Assembly (NCBI GenBank): GCA_012719495.1
Contig: JAAYAG010000040.1
Span: forward strand, 1-64,000
DNA: 64,000 nt
Source of the DNA: Bacteroidales bacterium
GTDB taxonomy: Bacteria; Bacteroidota; Bacteroidia; Bacteroidales; Prolixibacteraceae
Direction of reading: 5' to 3'
The notes under the pieces: generated by a model
Databases searched by the model: none
Seen by the model: the letters and a program-made list of their open reading frames with translations, nothing else
What the model was told of the DNA's origin: nothing
Translations under genes and position numbers: made by a program
Shown: positions 36,277-45,987 of the stretch, one piece after another
How the letters are laid out: the number at the start of each line of letters is the position of its first letter
Numbering within the stretch: position 1 is the first letter of the stretch

Positions 36277-37584
36277 ATGGCTACATTTATTGTTGAAGGC
36301 GGCCGGTCAATGAAAGGTGAACTTCACCCCCAAGGGGCAAAAAACGAAGCATTACAAGTTATTTGTGCCACATTGCTCACCGAAGAGTGTGTGCAAATCA
36401 GGAATATTCCAGAGATAAGGGATGTTCTAAAATTGATTGACATTCTGAAAGAATTAGGTGTTAAGGTTGATCGTGAAGAAAAAGGAGTGTTTTCATTCTG
36501 TGCACGGAACGTAGACCCCGAGTTCCTTAAAACTGAACGTTACGCCAAACTTGCCTCAAGCCTCCGTGGTTCGATAATGATTTTAGGCCCCATGCTGTCG
36601 CGATTCGGAAAAGGGTTTATTCCTCAGCCCGGGGGCGATAAGATTGGGCGTCGCAGGCTTGATACGCACTTTATTGGTTTTCAGAATTTAGGGGCGAAAT
36701 TTATTTTCGATGCGGCAGGAAAATGTTATCACATCGAAGCTAAAAACCTGAAAGGCTGTTATATGCTTCTCGATGAAGCATCGGTTACCGGTACTGCAAA
36801 TATTATTATGGCTGCAGTAATGGCCAAAGGCACTACCACAATTTATAATGCTGCTTGTGAACCCTATGTTCAACAATTGTGTGAAATGTTGGTGTCGATG
36901 GGGGCAAAAATTACGGGCATTGGCTCTAACTTACTATCAATTGAAGGGGTAAAATCGCTTCATGGATGCGTTCATACCATTTTGCCCGATATGATTGAAG
37001 TGGGCAGTTTCATTGGGTTGGCAGCTATGACTCAATCAGAAATAACCATAAAAAACTGTCGGATCGATAAACTCGGCATAATACCCATGCAATTTCAGCG
37101 CTTGGGTATAAAAATGGAGTTTCGTGGTGATGATATATACATTCCTGCTCAAAAAAGTTATGAAATAGAAACGTTTATCGATGGCTCAATAATGACCATT
37201 GCTGATGCGCCCTGGCCGGGTCTCACCCCCGATTTGCTGAGCGTTTTTCTTGTAGTGGCCACGCAGGCAAAAGGGAGCGTGCTTATCCATCAGAAAATGT
37301 TCGAAAGCCGGCTTTTCTTTGTTGATAAACTTATCGACATGGGAGCGCAGATTATTCTCTGTGATCCTCACCGGGCAACTGTTATTGGTCTCGACCACAA
37401 ATTTAAACTGAGGGGCACAACCATGGTTTCGCCTGACATTAGGGCAGGGGTAGCACTGCTTATCGCAGCCCTTTCGGCAGAAGGAACAAGCAAAATCCAT
37501 AACATAGAGCAAATCGACCGTGGATATGAAAAAATTGGCGAGCGATTAGCGGCTATTGGCGCTAAAATTAGTCGCGTAGAATAG
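36277..37584 (+). CDS. murA: UDP-N-acetylglucosamine 1-carboxyvinyltransferase MurA, Cys-to-Asp form
   Basis: MurA transfers enolpyruvate from PEP to UDP-GlcNAc, the first committed step of peptidoglycan synthesis. The 435-residue EPSP-synthase fold includes Lys22-Asn23 in GAKNEAL. The loop that normally carries the fosfomycin-binding Cys115 reads QPGGDKIGRR, so Asp121 (codon at 36637) replaces that Cys. Cys-to-Asp enzymes are active and fosfomycin-insensitive in other bacteria. It is followed after 23 bp by the exosortase-family gene. Confidence 0.95.
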   Translation: MATFIVEGGRSMKGELHPQGAKNEALQVICATLLTEECVQIRNIPEIRDVLKLIDILKELGVKVDREEKGVFSFCARNVDPEFLKTERYAKLASSLRGSIMILGPMLSRFGKGFIPQPGGDKIGRRRLDTHFIGFQNLGAKFIFDAAGKCYHIEAKNLKGCYMLLDEASVTGTANIIMAAVMAKGTTTIYNAACEPYVQQLCEMLVSMGAKITGIGSNLLSIEGVKSLHGCVHTILPDMIEVGSFIGLAAMTQSEITIKNCRIDKLGIIPMQFQRLGIKMEFRGDDIYIPAQKSYEIETFIDGSIMTIADAPWPGLTPDLLSVFLVVATQAKGSVLIHQKMFESRLFFVDKLIDMGAQIILCDPHRATVIGLDHKFKLRGTTMVSPDIRAGVALLIAALSAEGTSKIHNIEQIDRGYEKIGERLAAIGAKISRVE

Positions 37585-37607
37585 TTTTTATTAACAGACA
37601 AACCCTT

Positions 37608-38213
37608 ATGAACCAAAATATTATGAACAATAAGAAAAACCACAAAAAGACTTCGGCAGAGCAAAATAAAGCATTGCTAAAAGAGCTACTGCCGCTTATG
37701 AAAGCATTCGGCTTATGGATTGTATTGGTCGTTATTGTAGCTTGGGACTATACGAATAATCGTTGGTTCTCAATGTTTTTTGTTGATATGACCACCTACA
37801 TCTCTCACGTGATGGCTAAAGTAATGTTTATCCCATCGAAAATTGTTGGTGACGGGCAAAGTATGGTAACTACTTTAGTTGTTAATTACAAGACAATTGT
37901 TATCAATCACTATCCAATGATTGTTGAGATTGAATGCTCTGCTTATCACGCGTACATCGCTATGATTGCTTTGGTTATTTTTTCAGCGTGGAGTGTAAAG
38001 CAGAAATTAATTGGAGGCGCAGCTTTATTTGGATTACTGGCTCTTATTAATTCATTCCGAATAGTAATGCTTGGACTCATTGGTCGGCTCTATCCTCAGA
38101 TATTCAATGTGATGCATGATTATGTCTGGAATATTTTGTTGGTGATAATCATTTGGGCACTTTGGGAACTTGCCAACCGAAAAATTAATAAAATAAATGC
38201 CGCATTAGTATGA
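37608..38213 (+). CDS. Exosortase/archaeosortase-family transpeptidase-like membrane protein
   Basis: A 201-residue polytopic membrane protein with the exosortase catalytic triad: Cys110 in IECSAYHAY, Arg151 in INSFRIVMLG and His170 in VMHDYVWN. These enzymes cleave C-terminal sorting signals. A basic N-terminal tail (NNKKNHKKTSAEQNK) precedes the first membrane segment. It is shorter than proteobacterial EpsH/XrtA and like the compact Bacteroidota forms. An in-frame ATG at 37623 is an alternative start. Its stop overlaps the next gene as ATGA. Two proteins with a shared VPxxYW tail lie 4-10 kb downstream and are candidate substrates. The exact Xrt class cannot be fixed here. Confidence 0.85.
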   Translation: MNQNIMNNKKNHKKTSAEQNKALLKELLPLMKAFGLWIVLVVIVAWDYTNNRWFSMFFVDMTTYISHVMAKVMFIPSKIVGDGQSMVTTLVVNYKTIVINHYPMIVEIECSAYHAYIAMIALVIFSAWSVKQKLIGGAALFGLLALINSFRIVMLGLIGRLYPQIFNVMHDYVWNILLVIIIWALWELANRKINKINAALV

Positions 38214-38773
38214 AAAAGTATCTGCGTATAGTGGTTTTTATAGTAGCCAGTTTCCTGTTTTATCTTTTGTGGGTTAACGGCGGAGAACAGGCTTATGGTA
38301 AGTTGGTTACTGTAGGAATAGATAAGATAACGTCTAAAGTTTCGGGCATTAAGAAGGCTGAATTCAAGCATTTTGAAGAGGAAGAAAAAACGCTGATATA
38401 TTGCTATTATAGCGACAGGAAAACCAACATTGCCCTCGAGTTCTGTTTGCCCATCGTATTATTATTGGCATGGCATTTGTCATTATTCTTCGACAACCGT
38501 ATAAGGTACAAGGTGGCATTTAAGTTGTTTGCTTTTAACTTTCTGATTGTATATTTTTTGCAGATAATGTTCCCATTACTGCTTTATAATATCAGCCAGT
38601 CGAAAGCAAAAGCTACGGGGCTTTTTATCGGGTTACAGGTTTTTGGGTTTATTGTGTTTTTCCTGATGATAAAAGATTCACTGTTGATAAAACTCAAATA
38701 TTCTTCAGAAATTGAAAACCAGGAACCTATTCAGCGTGTTGTTAATACAATTGAAAAAAACAAAAAGAAATGA
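38210..38773 (+). CDS. Exosortase-linked integral membrane protein
   Basis: A 187-residue protein with an N-terminal membrane anchor (LRIVVFIVASFLFYLLWV), a short extracytoplasmic segment and three further hydrophobic helices, ending in a basic tail (NTIEKNKKK). No enzymatic motif is visible. It overlaps the exosortase gene (ATGA) and the thioredoxin gene (ATGA), which indicates strict co-translation. It probably acts as an exosortase partner; NCBI lists an associated membrane protein beside some Bacteroidota exosortases, but I could not compare the sequences. Confidence 0.7.
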   Translation: MKKYLRIVVFIVASFLFYLLWVNGGEQAYGKLVTVGIDKITSKVSGIKKAEFKHFEEEEKTLIYCYYSDRKTNIALEFCLPIVLLLAWHLSLFFDNRIRYKVAFKLFAFNFLIVYFLQIMFPLLLYNISQSKAKATGLFIGLQVFGFIVFFLMIKDSLLIKLKYSSEIENQEPIQRVVNTIEKNKKK

Positions 38774-39309
38774 GGACAACGATTAAGTTATTGATTTTAT
38801 TTATTGTAGTACTGTCTCCACTTTCGTTGGTGAAAGCCCAAGACAAGTCCGAAGCTCCAGTAATTGGATTGAATGTCGGTAACAAAGCTCCCGAGATTAT
38901 TGAAAAGGGAATAAATGATCAGGTTGTGAAATTGTCTGATCTAAAAGGCAAAATAGTTTTAATTGATTTTTGGGCTTCTTGGTGTGGTCCTTGCCGAAAA
39001 GAGAATCCCAATGTTGTAGCTGCTTATAAAAAGTACAAAGAAACCGAATTCAAAAATGGGAAAGGGTTTACTGTATATAGTGTTTCACTCGATCAGAATA
39101 AAGAAGCTTGGTTAAATGCCATTATTGCCGATAAGTTGGAGTGGTCAACACATGTAAGTGATTTGAAAGGCTGGTATGCCAAGTCGGCTGGAATTTATAA
39201 AGTTAACAGCATTCCAAGCAGTTATCTAATCGATGGTGAAGGCATAATCATTGGAAAAAACCTTCGCGGACCTTTATTGGAGCAAGCCCTCGAACAACTC
39301 AAAAAATAG
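38770..39309 (+). CDS. TlpA/ResA-like periplasmic thioredoxin
   Basis: A 179-residue exported thiol-disulfide protein: signal peptide (LLILFIVVLSPLSLVKAQ), the AhpC/TSA-type stretch VGNKAPEI, the active site FWASWCGPCRKENP and a cis-proline region SIPSSYLID. It overlaps the preceding membrane-protein gene by 4 bases and closes the murA-exosortase operon. It might keep the exosortase Cys or substrate thiols reduced (inference from linkage only). Confidence 0.9.
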   Translation: MRTTIKLLILFIVVLSPLSLVKAQDKSEAPVIGLNVGNKAPEIIEKGINDQVVKLSDLKGKIVLIDFWASWCGPCRKENPNVVAAYKKYKETEFKNGKGFTVYSVSLDQNKEAWLNAIIADKLEWSTHVSDLKGWYAKSAGIYKVNSIPSSYLIDGEGIIIGKNLRGPLLEQALEQLKK

Positions 39310-39635
39310 ATACATCAGGGGTAACCAGTTGATTGTTCATTGGTTTTTTGCTATGTCCGATGTTAATAATTTATACAAATTGAAAGCCGCTCTTAAAGTG
39401 GCTTTCTTTGTCATGTTCTCGCCAAATCGGTGCCAAAATGTCGGACTAATGCCATTTGGCAAAATATTTGTAATTTCACCGCTCGTTTTTTAGAGCTATT
39501 AAGTCAAATTTCTATAGAGAAATCAACTCATTTGAGCAGTGGTGATTAATATTTATTGGATTCTTTAAAATCAAAATCAATTGCCACCAGAGTTAAATTT
39601 GATGAATATAAAAGAAACTGAAAAGAATAAGATAA
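39310..39635. other. Intergenic region upstream of grpE-dnaJ with inverted repeats
   Basis: No gene. It holds a hairpin (GAAAGCC 39382 / GGCTTTC 39400) that may end the tlpA operon, although its T tail is weak. A second inverted repeat (GCCAAAT 39421 / ATTTGGC 39454) encloses TGCCAAAATGTCGGA. The latter precedes a promoter-like TATTTGTAATTTC and could be a heat-shock control site. Confidence 0.45.
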
Positions 39636-40265
39636 ATGAAAGAGAAAAGTGAAATGATTGATAAAGAAAAAATTGTTGACGAGAAAAGCGAAGAGGTAGA
39701 GAATATTGCTGCCAGTGCAACCAATTCTGATGATAATTTGGTAGACGATCATTCTGCGTCAAAGAAGGCAAACCATTCGAAAGAGAGCAAAAAAAATAAG
39801 AAAGATAAATCAGAAGAGATTATTGAAAAGTTAAATGCCGAACTCGAACGTCGCAATGATCAGTATCTTAGGCTTCAGGCAGAATTTGATAACTACCGAA
39901 AACGTACGCTTAAGGAAAAAATGGAACTCACAAAGTCGGCAGGAGAATCGATTTTGGTAAACATTTTGCCTGTAATCGATGATTTTGAACGAGCACTTAA
40001 AGCGATGGATATAGCCACAGAAGTAGCTCCTGTAAAAGAGGGGGTTGATTTAATTTATAAGAGGTTTTCTGATTTTGTGAAAAATAATGGAGTCAAGGAA
40101 ATTGAAGCTATGGAACAAGAACTTGATACCGACCTCCATGAAGCGATAACAAAAATACCTGCACCTGTTGATGAACTAAAAGGCAAGGTCGTTGATGTAA
40201 TCCAAAAGGGGTATACTCTCAACGATAAGGTAATACGTTATGCAAAAGTAGTTATCGGCGAATAA
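39636..40265 (+). CDS. grpE: Nucleotide exchange factor GrpE
   Basis: GrpE releases ADP from DnaK. The 209-residue protein has an acidic/lysine-rich disordered N-terminus (1-60), a long coiled coil ([30 protein letters not shown]) and the C-terminal beta domain ([40 protein letters not shown]). dnaJ follows after 10 bp. Confidence 0.96.
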   Translation: MKEKSEMIDKEKIVDEKSEEVENIAASATNSDDNLVDDHSASKKANHSKESKKNKKDKSEEIIEKLNAELERRNDQYLRLQAEFDNYRKRTLKEKMELTKSAGESILVNILPVIDDFERALKAMDIATEVAPVKEGVDLIYKRFSDFVKNNGVKEIEAMEQELDTDLHEAITKIPAPVDELKGKVVDVIQKGYTLNDKVIRYAKVVIGE

Positions 40266-40275
40266 TAAAAATAAA

Positions 40276-41430
40276 ATGAGTAAACGCGACTATTATGAAG
40301 TGTTGGGGGTTTCGAAAGATGCTTCGCCCGAAGAAATAAAGAAAGCTTACCGACAGAAGGCGATTCAATACCACCCGGATAAAAACCCGGGAGATAAAGA
40401 ATCGGAAGAAAAATTTAAAGAAGCAGCCGAAGCTTACGAAGTACTTAGCAACTCTGAGAAAAAGCAACGCTACGACCAGTTTGGACATGCCGGAATGGGC
40501 AACGGAGCCGGTGGTTTTAGCGGGCAAAACATGAATATGGATGACATATTTTCTATGTTTGGTGATATCTTTGGCGGCCATTTTGGAGGATTCGGTGGGT
40601 TTGGCGGCAGTAGTCGCGGTCGCCAGCAACGGGTTAACCGAGGGCAAAACCTTCGGGTGAAAGTTAAGCTCAACCTGCAAGAAATTGCCAAAGGAACTGA
40701 GAAAAAAATTAAAGTAAAAAAATACGTTGCTTGTAATACCTGTAATGGAACAGGTGCTAAAGATGGTTCATACTCAACATGTTCAACCTGTCACGGTAGT
40801 GGTCAGGTAACCCGTATATCGAATACCTTTCTTGGACAGATGCAAACCACATCGGCTTGTCCGACTTGTGGTGGCGAAGGGAAAATAATCACCAATAAAT
40901 GCACAACTTGTTATGGTGAAGGCATCGTTCAGGGCGAAGAGGTCATAAGCCTTAATATTCCTGCTGGAGTTGCCGAGGGGATGCAGCTTTCGGTGAGTGG
41001 CAGAGGAAATGCTGCCCGTCGGGGAGGTATAAATGGCGACCTGATCGTCTTAATTGAAGAAGAGGAACACCCAGAATTGATCAGGGACGAACAAGACCTG
41101 ATATATAACTTGTTCCTTAATTTCCCTGATTTGGCGTTGGGTACAACAGTAGAAATTCCAACTGTGGAAGGAAAAGTTAAAGTAAAGATTGATGCCGGGA
41201 CACAATCTGAAAAAATTCTTCGGCTTCGCGGGAAAGGCCTCCCCGATGTTAACGGCTACCGAAAAGGTGACATCTTGGTAAAAGTACATGCCTGGATTCC
41301 TACACGTTTGACGGCCGATGAAAAGAAGTTGCTTGAAAAATTGGCTCAGTCTCCCAATTTTCAGGGATCACCGCAAACAGGGCCTAACAAAAAGGATTTC
41401 TTCGAGAAGATGAAAGGGATGTTTGAATAG
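40276..41430 (+). CDS. dnaJ: Chaperone DnaJ
   Basis: A type-I J-protein of 384 residues: J domain with the HPD motif (YHPDKNPGD), a Gly/Phe-rich linker ([10 protein letters not shown]), four zinc-binding CxxCxGxG units ([32 protein letters not shown]) and the two C-terminal substrate-binding domains. Operon with grpE; dnaK is not in this window. Confidence 0.97.
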   Translation: MSKRDYYEVLGVSKDASPEEIKKAYRQKAIQYHPDKNPGDKESEEKFKEAAEAYEVLSNSEKKQRYDQFGHAGMGNGAGGFSGQNMNMDDIFSMFGDIFGGHFGGFGGFGGSSRGRQQRVNRGQNLRVKVKLNLQEIAKGTEKKIKVKKYVACNTCNGTGAKDGSYSTCSTCHGSGQVTRISNTFLGQMQTTSACPTCGGEGKIITNKCTTCYGEGIVQGEEVISLNIPAGVAEGMQLSVSGRGNAARRGGINGDLIVLIEEEEHPELIRDEQDLIYNLFLNFPDLALGTTVEIPTVEGKVKVKIDAGTQSEKILRLRGKGLPDVNGYRKGDILVKVHAWIPTRLTADEKKLLEKLAQSPNFQGSPQTGPNKKDFFEKMKGMFE

Positions 41431-41464
41431 ATCGTGGTGATTTAATTTATACCATATATATAAT

Positions 41465-41505
41465 AAAAAATAGGGAGGTACTAAGCAGTGCCTCCCTATT
41501 TTTTT
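41465..41505. terminator. Bidirectional intrinsic terminator between dnaJ and the convergent exported-protein gene
   Basis: The stem AAAAAATAGGGAGG with CCTCCCTATTTTTT (14 bp), with A and T runs at both sides. It can end dnaJ on the plus strand and the gene at 41519 on the minus strand. Confidence 0.9.
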
Positions 41506-41518
41506 ATATATCGTACGA

Positions 41519-42331
41519 TTATCCAAATATTACTTTTCGCTTAGTGAATACAACACTTCCGGCAATTACGACAAATGCCAGAATAATCCACCAATAAGAG
41601 ATGGGTACGGTTACATTGGCCGCTGTTACAATATTGGCGATAATGCTTTCCCTAACCTCTGTGGAGTTATTTGGCGCATCAGATAGGTAACCAATCATCA
41701 TGGTGTGTCCATTATTTCCCCGAACCATGGCTGCATCTCCATTCTCAAAAACGGCAACAACTTCACCACCTCCAATTGCTGATAAACCCATGGAATAAAT
41801 ACCCCATCCAGGATTAGAGAGGGAGAAAGGGTTGGTTAACCCGTTGGCAAGTGCCGCATCTGTAATAGTGACAGTGCTAAGGTTATTATTGCCGGTGAAT
41901 GCAGCTTCCATTATGGTGACAACAGATGCATCAAAAGCGGTCCACGTTGCAAACATAACACTGCCTCCGTTGTCGATAAAGTTTTTAAGCCCGGTAGTGC
42001 TAAGTCCGTCAGAAACTGCTGAGTAATTTTGGGCAAAAGCAACTGCAAGTTGGAATTGGCCATTGGCTATTTTAAGGTTAAAGTCATACCAGTCACTGGC
42101 AACAGTAACTGCATATCCATTGTTCGTAAGCGAGGAAACGACTCCATCATTGGAGTGGGATTCATCAACAAAAACAAGGGCATTGCCTGTTGGCGCAGAT
42201 AATGCAGGAAGAACTTGACCAACTAAACCAGCAGCATCATAATAATTGGTTCCTCCTGTGCTGTTCTTATTTTGTGAGAAAGTAAAAGTAACAAGGAGTG
42301 AGAACACAAAAAGGGTAAAAATTTTCTTCAT
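41519..42331 (-). CDS. Exported protein with VPISYW C-terminal sorting tail (candidate exosortase substrate 1)
   Basis: A 270-residue protein with a signal peptide (FTLFVFSLLVTFTFSQ) and a GATase1/ThuA-like region (NALVFVDESHSNDGVVSSLTNNGY; NFIDNGGSVMFATW). The C-terminus reads VPISYWWI, then a hydrophobic helix (ILAFVVIAGSVVF) and a basic end (TKRKVIFG). This tripartite tail is the layout of exosortase signals and matches the tail of the gene at 46436. Function of the exported domain is unknown. Confidence 0.75.
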   Translation of the reverse strand: MKKIFTLFVFSLLVTFTFSQNKNSTGGTNYYDAAGLVGQVLPALSAPTGNALVFVDESHSNDGVVSSLTNNGYAVTVASDWYDFNLKIANGQFQLAVAFAQNYSAVSDGLSTTGLKNFIDNGGSVMFATWTAFDASVVTIMEAAFTGNNNLSTVTITDAALANGLTNPFSLSNPGWGIYSMGLSAIGGGEVVAVFENGDAAMVRGNNGHTMMIGYLSDAPNNSTEVRESIIANIVTAANVTVPISYWWIILAFVVIAGSVVFTKRKVIFG

Positions 42332-42478
42332 ATTAATAAGTTTTAATTGAGACAGAATTATGGTTTAATTAATTAAAACAAAAGTATTTTTTTTTTGATA
42401 TAACCAATTCGAATGTATTCATATTTTTTAATGATTGATGGGTTGTTAGACATCCCTTTTTTTGTTTGATTAGCAAAA

Positions 42479-43393
42479 TTAAAAATAGAGCCAATATCCT
42501 TTGAATTTTCCTTGCGAATTGACCTCCAGTGTAGGGAAGGGGAGCTTTACAAAATTGAGTCCCGAAAATATCGCTTTTAAGAATCTTGAATGGGTAGGGA
42601 TCTTTTCCCAATCAATATCGAGTGAAAGCAGGTATTCCCTGGTGCGGTCGTAGTGTGGAAGTTTGTGTCCTTGGTAAAACGTTCTGTTTTCGAATTCGCC
42701 CAACATGCCACTTGCACTATATCCTACAGCAATATTTATCCAAGGAGGCAAAATGTCGTGCATAAAAAGACGGTTGGCATTGGCCGAAAGCCAAAAACTG
42801 TGTCCGTTGTAGTCGTAGAAAAATCCATCAAGGGCATTATTGCCCAGGTAACCGTAGGCATTCCTAGCCATTTCGGAGCGCGAAAAGCTGATTTTGTACC
42901 GTACAATCTGTTCGTCGAAAAGCAATTCCTGACCAATGAGGAGGGCACTTCCGGCAGTGTTTGCAATGATATCGCTCCACGAAAAGCCCCAGCCTTCGTA
43001 TAAACCATCGAATATTTCAATAGGCGCTTGCATTACTAAGCCCATAGTTCCCCCGTAAATGAGTGCTTTATTTTTGCTCACCCCGGCTTTCCTTAGCCAT
43101 TGGTATGCCACATAACTTTCGCCATAAGCGGCAAATGCGTGCCCTAATTTGTCGATCTGCAGGTAGCCTTTGTGGTCGTCGTAGAACTCGAACGGGACGC
43201 GTTGGTGGTCTTTGTACCATACAAACTGGAGATAAGCCATTCCGGTTGCATATACTGTGCTTTCGGTAACAATTGCTGCGGTAAGCATTTTTCTGTTCAC
43301 AGGAGGCGGTTTCACCGAGTTGGGTAATGGTTGGCAGGTCGCTGTTATACAAATAATTGTCAAAACAATGGTTAGATAATGCCGAATGCTCAT
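42479..43393 (-). CDS. DUF2279 family exported protein
   Basis: About 304 residues. The start at 43393 places a signal peptide at the N-terminus (RHYLTIVLTIICITATCQ); an ATG 12 codons upstream is less likely. DUF2279 hallmarks are FEFYDDHKGYLQIDKLGHAFAAY, GGTMGLVMQAPIEIFDGLYEGWGFSWSDIIANTAGSAL. The His-containing segments suggest a membrane-associated or periplasmic role, but function is unknown. The mature start is Gln after Cys; no clear lipobox. It is separate from its neighbours. Confidence 0.82.
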   Translation of the reverse strand: MSIRHYLTIVLTIICITATCQPLPNSVKPPPVNRKMLTAAIVTESTVYATGMAYLQFVWYKDHQRVPFEFYDDHKGYLQIDKLGHAFAAYGESYVAYQWLRKAGVSKNKALIYGGTMGLVMQAPIEIFDGLYEGWGFSWSDIIANTAGSALLIGQELLFDEQIVRYKISFSRSEMARNAYGYLGNNALDGFFYDYNGHSFWLSANANRLFMHDILPPWINIAVGYSASGMLGEFENRTFYQGHKLPHYDRTREYLLSLDIDWEKIPTHSRFLKAIFSGLNFVKLPFPTLEVNSQGKFKGYWLYF

Positions 43394-43794
43394 GGTCGTG
43401 ATCTTTATACTAAGTAACCGAAAATTCAAGAATAATTCAATTGCAGGTATAATTAAAAATGTGTTCTTCTGCTTTTTTTAGGTTGAATTGAATAAAGCTT
43501 TAGTATTTTATACTTCTTTAACAAATTAAGTTTACGTTATCAGAAAAAAAGTTGATTAGCCAGAATGTGTTGTGATTTAGAGAATAAGAAAGGGTTTAAG
43601 CACAAAACGATCTGACATTCAGGGGCGAGTATAAAAACAAACTATGTGCTAACTATCGTTTATAAAAGAAGTTAGCTTGAGAATGCCTAATGAATCAGTT
43701 TAGTTACACAATACTTGGTTGTTATCAAATTATTATTATTTTTGAAGTTCTCAATTGAAAAATCAACGTTTACAGAACAAATACACTAAAAGTT
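43394..43794. other. 401-bp region between divergent genes with the fusA2 promoter
   Basis: A+T-rich with no gene. The only clear element is the Bacteroidota-type promoter at 43715-43744 for the EF-G paralogue. The long 5' leader is about 45-50 nt. Confidence 0.6.
43715..43744 (+). promoter_or_regulatory. Bacteroidota housekeeping promoter of the EF-G paralogue
   Basis: TTG at 43715-43717, a 19-bp spacer and TATTTTTG at 43737-43744 match the -33/-7 consensus (TTG, TAnnTTTG). Confidence 0.7.
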
Positions 43795-45951
43795 ATGAAA
43801 AATTATAAATCAGAACAACTAAGGAACATAGCCCTGATTGGTAATGCTGGCGCTGGGAAAACCACCCTCGCTGAAGCAATGCTTTTCGAGGGTGGTGTTC
43901 TAAACCGCAGAGGTGAAGTAACTAGTAAAAACACGGCCTCCGACTATACAACCATTGAACAAGACTACGGCAACTCTCTCTTCTCGACCCTCCTTTATAC
44001 AGAATACGAAGACAAAAAAATTAATATCATCGATACCCCGGGAATGCGCGCATTTGCCGGAGCGGTAACTTCGTCGCTTAGTGTTGTCGATGCTGCAGTT
44101 TGTGTACTCAACTCTGCAGATGGTATTGGAGCAGGAACCGAAGGAGCTATGCGTATAGCTCAGGCGATGAAGATTCCTGTGATCTTCCTTGCAAACGGGA
44201 TGGATCATGAAAACGTTAATTTCGACCAACTGATTGAAAATGCCATAGCTAAGTATGGTCACAGTGTTACTGTGGTTCAGTATCCAGTTAATGCGGGTCC
44301 TGGTTTTAATGCTATCATCGATGTGCTGAAGATGAAAATGTACCAATATGGTCCCGATGGTGGTGCTCCTCAGGTACTTGATATCCCAGCTTCAGAAAAA
44401 GATAAAGCCGATGAATTGCACAATGCTTTGATTGAAAAGGCAGCCGAGAATGACGAAAAACTGATGGAACTTTTCTTTGAGCAAGGATCGCTATCTGAAG
44501 AAGAAATGCGGGTAGGAATGCGCTTAGGTATAAAAGACTGTACGTTGTACCCTGTTTTTTGTGCATCGGCAAAGAAAAACATGGGTGTAAAACGTTTTAT
44601 GGAATTCATTGTTAATATTGTACCCTCTCCCATAATGGCAACGCCACGAACTGAAATGTCGGGTAAAGCCGTGAAGTGTGATGCTGCAGGCTCAGCTTCG
44701 TTATTTGTTTTCAAAACAAGCATTGAACAGCATATTGGAGAGGTTACTTACTTTAAAGTAATGTCAGGTACAATTACCGAAGGCATTGACCTTGTCAATA
44801 CAACCAAACAAGGGAAGGAGCGAATGGCACAATTGTTCGCTGTAGCCGGAAAAACCAGAAATAAAGTAACTGAATTGGTTGCTGGCGATCTTGGAGCCAC
44901 GGTTAAACTGAAAGAAACCAAGGTTAATCATACACTTAGTGTCAAAGAAGCTGACTATAAGTTTGCTCCGATCGAATTCCCAAAATCGTTGATTACTACT
45001 GCCATTAAAGCTGTTAACGAGGCCGACGACGAAAAACTTGCCGAAGTTTTGCACCGTTTGCGCGACGAAGATCCATCATTCAAAGTGTACCACTCAAAAG
45101 AATTGAAGCAGTTGATTGTTGAAGCCCAGAGCGAATATCATCTCAACGTGATCAAATGGTATCTCGACAATGAATACAAGATTGAATTTAACTTTGTCAC
45201 ACCGAAAATTCAATACCGCGAAACAATTACTAAAGCCGCGCAAGCCGATTATCGCCATAAAAAGCAATCGGGTGGTGCTGGGCAGTTTGGTGAAGTTCAC
45301 ATGATAATTGAACCCTTCGAAGAAGGAATGCCCGATCCAAAATCATATAAAATTGATGGGAAAGAATGGTTGGTTACCCTTCGCGGAAAAGAAGAAATTA
45401 CAATGCCATGGGGCGGTAAATTAGTGTATTGTAACTGTATCGTTGGTGGTTCTATCGATGCCCGTTTCATGCCTGCAATTCTGAAAGGAATAATGGAAAA
45501 AATGGAAGAAGGCCCGCTCACAGGTTCGTATGCCCGAGATATTCGCGTATGTATTTACGATGGAAAGATGCACCCAGTTGATTCAAATGAAATTTCGTTT
45601 AAACTTGCAGGACGAAATGCCTTCAGCATGGCGTTCAAGAAAGCAGGTCCAAAAATTCTTGAACCAATTTATAATCTTGAGGTATTTACCCCAAGCGACC
45701 GTATGGGTGATGTAATGAGCGATTTGCAGGGACGCAGAGCCATTATCATGGGTATGGGAAGCGAAAAAGGTTACGAAAAGATTTCAGCTAAAGTACCATT
45801 AAAGGAAATGAACAAATACACCACCTCGCTGAGTTCATTAACCGGCGGACGCGGTTGGTTCAGTCTCGATTACGATGCTTACGAAAAGGTTCCGGCCGAT
45901 GTTCAGGACGAGTTGCTGAAAGCTTACGAGGCAGAACAAAAAGAAGAATAA
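43795..45951 (+). CDS. fusA2: Elongation factor G paralogue (EF-G2-like) with altered GTPase motifs
   Basis: An EF-G-like translational GTPase of 718 residues. The P-loop is intact (GNAGAGKTT). In G3 the catalytic His of DTPGH is replaced by Met84 (DTPGM), and G4 reads NGMD instead of NKMD. Domains II-V follow, with the domain IV motif QSGGAGQFGEV and a C-terminal SSLTGGRGWFSLDYDAYEKVP. Bacteroides thetaiotaomicron has an EF-G2 that supports translation without GTP hydrolysis under starvation; this gene looks like that class. The housekeeping fusA lies at 48971. Confidence 0.9.
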   Translation: MKNYKSEQLRNIALIGNAGAGKTTLAEAMLFEGGVLNRRGEVTSKNTASDYTTIEQDYGNSLFSTLLYTEYEDKKINIIDTPGMRAFAGAVTSSLSVVDAAVCVLNSADGIGAGTEGAMRIAQAMKIPVIFLANGMDHENVNFDQLIENAIAKYGHSVTVVQYPVNAGPGFNAIIDVLKMKMYQYGPDGGAPQVLDIPASEKDKADELHNALIEKAAENDEKLMELFFEQGSLSEEEMRVGMRLGIKDCTLYPVFCASAKKNMGVKRFMEFIVNIVPSPIMATPRTEMSGKAVKCDAAGSASLFVFKTSIEQHIGEVTYFKVMSGTITEGIDLVNTTKQGKERMAQLFAVAGKTRNKVTELVAGDLGATVKLKETKVNHTLSVKEADYKFAPIEFPKSLITTAIKAVNEADDEKLAEVLHRLRDEDPSFKVYHSKELKQLIVEAQSEYHLNVIKWYLDNEYKIEFNFVTPKIQYRETITKAAQADYRHKKQSGGAGQFGEVHMIIEPFEEGMPDPKSYKIDGKEWLVTLRGKEEITMPWGGKLVYCNCIVGGSIDARFMPAILKGIMEKMEEGPLTGSYARDIRVCIYDGKMHPVDSNEISFKLAGRNAFSMAFKKAGPKILEPIYNLEVFTPSDRMGDVMSDLQGRRAIIMGMGSEKGYEKISAKVPLKEMNKYTTSLSSLTGGRGWFSLDYDAYEKVPADVQDELLKAYEAEQKEE

Positions 45952-45987
45952 CCGATCAAATTTTTTATACAACTAAATCAACTAAAG

